Shown here: in pieces, positions 1 to 3,897 of the stretch | Numbering within the stretch: position 1 is the first letter of the stretch | Layout: the number at the start of each line of letters is the position of its first letter | NCBI GenBank assembly: GCA_017632095.1 | Contig: JAGBSA010000250.1 | Span: forward strand, 1-6,778 | Reading direction: 5' to 3' | Origin: Bacteroidales bacterium | GTDB lineage: Bacteria; Bacteroidota; Bacteroidia; Bacteroidales; P3 | Length of the DNA stretch: 6,778 nucleotides | Notes under the pieces: generated by a model | What the model was told of the DNA's origin: nothing | Databases searched by the model: none | Seen by the model: only the letters and a program-made list of their open reading frames with translations | Program-made: the position numbers and the translations under genes

Positions 1-26
1 ATCTGCCTATTGTTTGCAAATGATAA

Positions 27-467
27 TTAGTATGAAAAAATCAACAAAACTCTTTCGTCGTTTCTCAAATACAAAGTATCATTTTCGATTAGGTAATTAT
101 TAACCTTGTTTAGTGTTAGCAAATATCTATCCTCTAAGTTCATCTTTTGCTCAGGACAAGCCATTTGTGTGGCGGCCATTTCTTTGAAGATTAGTTTGTT
201 TTTCTTAATAGAGAACTTGCCGAAGTAGCGATTGCAAGCAGAAAAACCGCTTACATTCTCTGGTTCCTTTGTCATAAGCAATGTAATTCTATCTCTTTCT
301 TCGTCATATTTCATTTTGCTAGAACCAATCTTTTCTAACTTCCATTCTGTTCCAAACAAAGAAGTCGCATCTGAAACATTGTTTGACTCACTCTTTGAAA
401 CACTGCAAGCAGAAGCAAGAAACAATCCGCTAAAAGCAAGAAACAATTTTCTAAAACTAAGATTCAT
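27..467 (-). CDS. META/HslJ-domain lipoprotein, small, putative
   Basis: Predicted 146-residue envelope lipoprotein. The frame stays open up to 512, but I start it at the ATG at 465-467. That start gives a proper lipoprotein signal peptide: basic residues R6 and K7, a hydrophobic stretch at about 8-18, then a lipobox ending A18-S19-A20 before Cys21. It also lies 16 bases after the meaB stop instead of inside meaB. After a Ser/Asn-rich linker (about 22-36) comes a single META domain. It opens with GTEWKLEKIG (39-48), then GFSACNRYFGKF (74-85, like the GCNRYxG motif of the family) and ATQMACPEQ (99-107, like the T-x-MACP motif). META proteins such as E. coli HslJ are linked to heat shock and novobiocin resistance, but their biochemical role is unclear. 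Cys78 and Cys104 could form a disulfide, which is inference. It is the last gene of the pgk cluster. The domain call is firm; the function is unknown. Confidence 0.88.
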   Translation of the reverse strand: MNLSFRKLFLAFSGLFLASACSVSKSESNNVSDATSLFGTEWKLEKIGSSKMKYDEERDRITLLMTKEPENVSGFSACNRYFGKFSIKKNKLIFKEMAATQMACPEQKMNLEDRYLLTLNKVNNYLIENDTLYLRNDERVLLIFSY

Positions 468-483
468 TTTGCTAATATTTTGT

Positions 484-1587
484 TTATTTGGATATGTTTT
501 CAAAATAACCATCTATAAGTTCTTGTGCAGCAATGTAAGCAGATACTTTGTCGTTAAGCACATCTTCTTTCAGTTGTTCCAATCTTTCGATTATGAAATC
601 CGAATTGTAGAAACGTTCTGTCAAAGTGCTATTTATCGACTCCGAAAGTATGCGTAAGTTTTGTTCATTTCTCTTTTTGTGAAAATGTCCGTTCGCTTTG
701 GTTTTTGCAACGTACTCCATGATAGTCTCCCACATAGTATCGATTCCTCTACCTGTGTAAGCAGAAGACGTAAACACTACAGGCTTCCAGCCATTCTCGT
801 TTTCAGGGAACAAAGACAAAGCACTGCGATACTGACTTGCAGCAAGCTCAGCTCTATTTGGGTCAAGCTCGGCTTTATTTATAGAAATAGCATCAGCCAT
901 CTCCATTATACCTCTTTTGATTCCTTGTAACTCATCGCCGGCATTTGCAAGCTGTAAAAGCAAAAAGAAATCCACCATAGAGTGTGCAACAACCTCGCTT
1001 TGCCCTACGCCAACTGTTTCAACGAAAACAGTATCAAAACCGGCAGCTTCGCAAAGTATGATGATTTCTCTTGTTTTTCGAGCAACACCTCCAAGACTGC
1101 CTGCAGAAGGAGACGGACGTATGAAAGCATTTGGGTCGTTTGCCAATTCTTCCATTCGGGTTTTATCTCCTAAAATGCTACCTTTGGTTTTCTCACTTGT
1201 AGGATCAATAGCCAGAACAGCCAATTTATGACCGCTATGAGTAAGTTTCGTTCCAAGGGCTTCAATAGTTGTACTTTTACCTACCCCCGGTACACCGGTA
1301 ATACCAACTCTTATGCTTTTACCTGCATAAGGTAAACATCTCTCTATTATTTTTTGAGCTTTCAATTGGTGTTCCGGCAAATTGCTCTCAACAAGGGTGA
1401 TAGCTTGAGAAAGCATCACCCTGTCGGAGTTAAGTATCCCTTCAACGTATTCGTCAATGCTTATGACTTTACGCTTTTTCAGCCTTGCAATATAGTTAGT
1501 GTTCACAGGGGAAGGCTTTTCGCCTATAGCCTCTTGAACTTTCAAAGCACTGTTAGGATTATCCTTATCTATGATTCTATCGTACAT
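484..1587 (-). CDS. meaB: Methylmalonyl-CoA mutase-associated GTPase MeaB (ArgK/MMAA family)
   Basis: 367-residue cytoplasmic P-loop GTPase of the G3E class, a little longer than E. coli ArgK. The family binds adenosylcobalamin-dependent methylmalonyl-CoA mutase, gates cofactor loading and protects the enzyme from inactivation. Visible in order: an N-terminal helical region (about 1-90); Walker A GVPGVGKST (98-106); the family-typical AIDPTSEKTKGSILGDKTRM (126-145); PSPSAGSLGGVARKTRE (158-174); the Walker B/G3 region FVETVGVGQSE (188-198); the switch region QLANAGDELQGIKRGIMEMAD (212-232); the G4 site at 237-240; and a C-terminal helical dimerisation arm (about 285-367). The G4 motif reads NKAE, where NKxD is usual. 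The ATG sits four bases after the stop of the upstream dehydrogenase gene, which suggests co-transcription and perhaps translational coupling. No mutase subunit gene lies in the window. The old name argK (arginine transport kinase) is misleading. Family identity is very secure. Confidence 0.96.
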   Translation of the reverse strand: MYDRIIDKDNPNSALKVQEAIGEKPSPVNTNYIARLKKRKVISIDEYVEGILNSDRVMLSQAITLVESNLPEHQLKAQKIIERCLPYAGKSIRVGITGVPGVGKSTTIEALGTKLTHSGHKLAVLAIDPTSEKTKGSILGDKTRMEELANDPNAFIRPSPSAGSLGGVARKTREIIILCEAAGFDTVFVETVGVGQSEVVAHSMVDFFLLLQLANAGDELQGIKRGIMEMADAISINKAELDPNRAELAASQYRSALSLFPENENGWKPVVFTSSAYTGRGIDTMWETIMEYVAKTKANGHFHKKRNEQNLRILSESINSTLTERFYNSDFIIERLEQLKEDVLNDKVSAYIAAQELIDGYFENISK

Positions 1588-1591
1588 CTTA

Positions 1592-2347
1592 CTAATTCTT
1601 GAAAAAATGTCCCGAATCTGCTTGTGCAGTAGGCATGATAGTTAAATCGTTTATACACACATGAGCAGGTAATGAAACGCAATAGTAAATCGTTTCAGCA
1701 ATATCTTCGCCTGTCAATGGTTGAAAGCCTTTATAAGTTGCCGCAGCTTTGTCTAAATCACCGTGGAATCTTACAATGGAAAATTCTGTCTCAACAGCAC
1801 CGGGACAAACGTTCGTTACCTTTATGCCATATGGTAAAGCGTCAATACGAATCCCCTTGCTGATAGCATCAACAGCGTGTTTAGCAGCACAATATACGTT
1901 GCCCTCAGCATAAACTTGCTTTCCAGCAATAGAACACAAATTAACAATATGTCCTTTTTTGTTTTTACACATCTGAGGTAACAATACCTTGGTTACATAC
2001 AGCAAACCCTTGATGTTAGTGTCTATCATAGTATCCCAATCCTCAATGTCGCCATCTTGAATTGGCTCCTTGCCCAAAGCACCGCCTGCATTATTTACAA
2101 GAACATCTATTTCAGCCCAGCGTCCGCTCAATTCGCCAAGATGAGTCTTCACTTGCTCAAAATCACGCACGTCAAAGCAACAACGTAATACCGAAGCACC
2201 GAGTTGTTGTAATTCTTTTTCAAGTTCAATCAGCCTTTCCTCTCTTCTGCCTGTTATTATTAGGTCGTAGTTATTTGAAGCTAATTTCAAAGCAGTTGCT
2301 CTCCCAATTCCAGAAGTAGCACCTGTAACCACAGCAATTTTTCTCAT
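1592..2347 (-). CDS. NADP(H)-dependent short-chain dehydrogenase, YdfG-like 3-hydroxy acid dehydrogenase
   Basis: 251-residue classical short-chain dehydrogenase/reductase, full length for the family. The cofactor-binding motif is TGATSGIG (8-15). Arg34 and Arg35 after the second beta strand favour NADP(H) over NAD(H). Further marks are Asp59, NNAG (85-88), Asn111, catalytic Ser139 and the YxxxK pair Tyr152/Lys156. The segments DWDTMIDTNIKGLLYVTK (103-120), PGAVETEFSIVRFHGD (182-197) and the LPAHV...MPTAQA end (226-243) closely resemble E. coli YdfG and yeast YMR226C, which oxidise 3-hydroxy acids such as L-allo-threonine and serine and reduce malonic semialdehyde. The substrate here is inferred from this similarity and could be another small hydroxy acid or carbonyl. 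It lies 17 bases after pgk and four bases before meaB. The ATG start directly precedes the Rossmann beta strand, as is normal in the family. I leave the symbol empty because a ydfG name would claim a substrate I cannot prove. Confidence 0.93.
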   Translation of the reverse strand: MRKIAVVTGATSGIGRATALKLASNNYDLIITGRREERLIELEKELQQLGASVLRCCFDVRDFEQVKTHLGELSGRWAEIDVLVNNAGGALGKEPIQDGDIEDWDTMIDTNIKGLLYVTKVLLPQMCKNKKGHIVNLCSIAGKQVYAEGNVYCAAKHAVDAISKGIRIDALPYGIKVTNVCPGAVETEFSIVRFHGDLDKAAATYKGFQPLTGEDIAETIYYCVSLPAHVCINDLTIMPTAQADSGHFFKN

Positions 2348-2364
2348 ACTTACAAATCTTTATC

Positions 2365-3558
2365 TTAGTCCAATATTGCTTTAATTCCCGGCAATACTTT
2401 GCCTTCCAAATATTCCAACATAGCACCACCGCCTGTTGATATGTAAGAAATCTTATCAGCAAATCCCGATTTCTTTATAGCAGATACGCTATCACCACCA
2501 CCAACGGCTGCAAAAGCACCTTTATCTGTAGCTTCGGCAATATATTTAGCGATACTGTTAGTGCCACCTGCGAAGTTCTCAAATTCAAACACACCAACAG
2601 GACCGTTCCACAAAATTGTCTTAGACTCTAAAATCACTTTGCCGAACAATTCTCTTGTTTTCTCACCTGCATCCATACCTTCAAGTTCGTCAGGTATGTT
2701 TACCTCAGGACAATACTTGATATTGCAATCGTTAGAGAAAGCATCACCGGCAAGAATATCAACAGGTAAATATAAGTTTACACCTTGTTTCTTTGCTTCT
2801 TCTTGCAAATCCAATGCTACTTGCAACTTATCGTCTTCACAAATCGATTTACCGATAGATTTACCATTAGCTTTAGCAAAAGTATAGCTCATTCCACCGC
2901 CTATAATCAAGTTATCGACCAAAGGCAAAAGGTTCTTTATTACATCAATTTTTGAAGATATTTTACTACCTCCGATGATTGCGGTAAACGGTTTGGTAGG
3001 AGAGGTCATCAATTTCTTCAAATTAACGATTTCATGCTCCATAAGCAAACCGAAATACTTGCTTTGAGGGAAGAAACGTGCAATAGTTGCAGTTGATGAA
3101 TGCTCTCTGTGAGCAGCTCCAAAGGCGTCATTTACATAGCAATCGCCCAATGCAGCCAACTTTTCAGCCAATTGAACATCGCCCTTAGTTTCTTCTGGGT
3201 AGAAACGTATGTTTTCCAACATCATAATCTCACCTTGCTTCAACCCATCAGCCAAAGCCTTTATCTCAGTGAAGTCAAGACTTTGTGTAAACACCACATT
3301 TTGTCCAAGAATCTTTGATAAATACTCAGCAACTGGCTGTAAAGATAATTCAGCTTCAAAACCCCCTTTCTTAGGACGTCCAAAGTGTGCCATCAAAATA
3401 ACTGATGCTCCATCGGACAAAAGTTTCTTAATAGTAGGAAGGGCTTCCTGTATTCTTGTATCGTCAGTTACATTCTTATTCTCGTCCATTGGTACATTGA
3501 AATCAACTCTTACCAAGACTTTCTTTCCTGTGAAATTTACTTCTCTTATACCTTTCAT
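2365..3558 (-). CDS. pgk: Phosphoglycerate kinase
   Basis: 397-residue cytoplasmic glycolytic enzyme that transfers the phosphate of 1,3-bisphosphoglycerate to ADP, giving 3-phosphoglycerate and ATP, and works in reverse in gluconeogenesis. Length is standard for bacterial Pgk. The family signature KVLVRVDFNVP is at 13-23, with Asp19 and Asn21. Other substrate-side features in the N-terminal domain are Arg35, AHFGRP (57-62), LENIRFYPEE (114-123) and DAFGAAHREHSS (144-155). The C-terminal nucleotide domain shows GGSKISSK (196-203), WNGPVGVFE (317-325), GGGDSVSA (353-360) and the closing STGGGAMLEYLEGK (374-387). No key residue is missing and there is no frameshift. The ATG gives the expected MKGIREVNF N-terminus, with a weak purine-rich stretch (AGAAAG on the coding strand, 3569-3574) about 10 bases upstream. 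It is the first gene of the leftward cluster, diverges from tamB, and has a candidate Bacteroidota -7 box at 3584-3591. Confidence 0.98.
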   Translation of the reverse strand: MKGIREVNFTGKKVLVRVDFNVPMDENKNVTDDTRIQEALPTIKKLLSDGASVILMAHFGRPKKGGFEAELSLQPVAEYLSKILGQNVVFTQSLDFTEIKALADGLKQGEIMMLENIRFYPEETKGDVQLAEKLAALGDCYVNDAFGAAHREHSSTATIARFFPQSKYFGLLMEHEIVNLKKLMTSPTKPFTAIIGGSKISSKIDVIKNLLPLVDNLIIGGGMSYTFAKANGKSIGKSICEDDKLQVALDLQEEAKKQGVNLYLPVDILAGDAFSNDCNIKYCPEVNIPDELEGMDAGEKTRELFGKVILESKTILWNGPVGVFEFENFAGGTNSIAKYIAEATDKGAFAAVGGGDSVSAIKKSGFADKISYISTGGGAMLEYLEGKVLPGIKAILD

Positions 3559-3583
3559 AATATTATAGCTTTCTAATTAAGTA

Positions 3584-3591
3584 CAAAAGTA
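3584..3591 (-). promoter_or_regulatory. Candidate -7 promoter box for pgk operon
   Basis: Read on the minus strand this is TACTTTTG, an exact match to the Bacteroidota -7 element TAnnTTTG. It lies 25 bases before the pgk start codon, which would give a short leader of about 20 bases. I find no TTTG at the expected distance upstream (about 3611-3616, where the minus strand reads AGCAAACC). It is therefore half of a promoter only, and a chance match in A/T-rich DNA is possible. Confidence 0.45.
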
Positions 3592-3681
3592 ACAAATATT
3601 TCTCAACTAAGGTTTGCTTTGCGGTAAAATTATGTAATAAAATCTGCTTTTAGCCATTGCTTTTAACGAAACCAAGAAAGA

Positions 3682-3752
3682 GTGTCAGCGAAACAAAGTT
3701 TTAATTTTTCCTTTCTTCGTTTTAGAAAATTAAAACCAAGTTTTGCTAAAAC
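3682..3752. repeat. Imperfect 27-bp inverted repeat with 17-base loop
   Basis: The left arm is 3682-3708 and the right arm 3726-3752. The inner 11 pairs are perfect (GTTTTAATTTT at 3698-3708 against AAAATTAAAAC at 3726-3736). Three mismatches follow (3695-3697 against 3737-3739), then an outer block, 3682-3694 against 3740-3752, with two mismatches and one G-T pair. In total 21 of 27 positions pair by Watson-Crick rules plus one wobble. A short stretch in the loop, CTTTCTT (3711-3717), can also pair with AAGAAAG (3674-3680) just outside the left arm. No T-run follows on either strand, so this is not a classical terminator, and neither neighbouring gene ends here. It lies upstream of both candidate promoters. 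It could be a dispersed repeat relic, a regulator site or a small RNA; none of these is shown. Confidence 0.6.
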
Positions 3753-3817
3753 GGAACAAAGAGTTAAAGTGGCGTGTTTTTGCATTGTTGTAATCAAGTA
3801 AGAAAAGTAAGTAATGA

Positions 3818-3849
3818 TTTGGTGAAAAGTAAATAAAGTTGTAGATTTG
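3818..3849 (+). promoter_or_regulatory. Bacteroidota-type promoter for tamB
   Basis: TTTG at 3818-3821 and TAGATTTG at 3842-3849 are separated by exactly 20 bases. This fits the known Bacteroides sigma-factor consensus TTTG-N19-21-TAnnTTTG at both elements. Transcription would begin roughly at 3853-3857, leaving a leader of about 40 bases before the ATG at 3898. This is the best promoter match in the window and agrees with the taxonomic call. Confidence 0.72.
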
Positions 3850-3884
3850 CAAACGATTATGGCTAATTCTATCGTAACAAAAGT

Positions 3885-3889
3885 AAAGG
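3885..3889 (+). promoter_or_regulatory. Shine-Dalgarno-like AAAGG deciding the tamB start
   Basis: AAAGG lies eight bases before the ATG at 3898-3900. It supports that codon over the in-frame ATG at 3859-3861, which would sit only a few bases after the predicted transcription start and would place 13 extra residues before the membrane anchor. Confidence 0.55.
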
Positions 3890-3897
3890 CGGTTTCA

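Larger units (their letters stand above)
3559..3897. other. Divergent intergenic region between pgk and tamB
   Basis: This 339-base A/T-rich region separates the two outward-facing genes. I can support a candidate -7 box for pgk (3584-3591), an imperfect inverted repeat (3682-3752), a strong candidate promoter for tamB (3818-3849) and a Shine-Dalgarno-like AAAGG (3885-3889). The rest, notably 3592-3681 and 3753-3817, shows no gene, tRNA or obvious binding site. I saw no DnaA-box cluster or riboswitch-like conserved core. Confidence 0.8.

Noticed and set aside
1..26. Terminator after the META lipoprotein gene
   Set aside because: Only 26 bases lie beyond the stop codon. They contain a short TTTGCAAA palindrome but no stem plus T-run, so nothing can be supported.
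234..415. Repeated GCAAGCAGAA at about 234-243 and 404-413
   Set aside because: Both copies encode Ser-Ala-Cys in the lipoprotein (lipobox and META motif) with the same codons; a coincidence of short coding words, not a repeat element.
232..657. 141-codon plus-strand frame antisense to the META lipoprotein and the end of meaB
   Set aside because: Both genes on the other strand have clear family motifs; this is their shadow, with low-complexity hydrophobic sequence and no domain.
3209..3568. 119-codon plus-strand frame antisense to the start of pgk
   Set aside because: pgk is unmistakable on the minus strand, and the antisense product resembles nothing known to me.
3698..3736. Rho-independent terminator
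   Set aside because: The inner stem is almost entirely A/T, with a single G-C pair and no following T-run on either strand, and both flanking genes read away from it.
3559..3897. Possible replication origin at the strand switch, where G-over-C bias changes sign
   Set aside because: The change follows the coding direction of the two divergent genes, and I found no DnaA-box cluster (TTATNCACA) and no origin-type gene neighbours.
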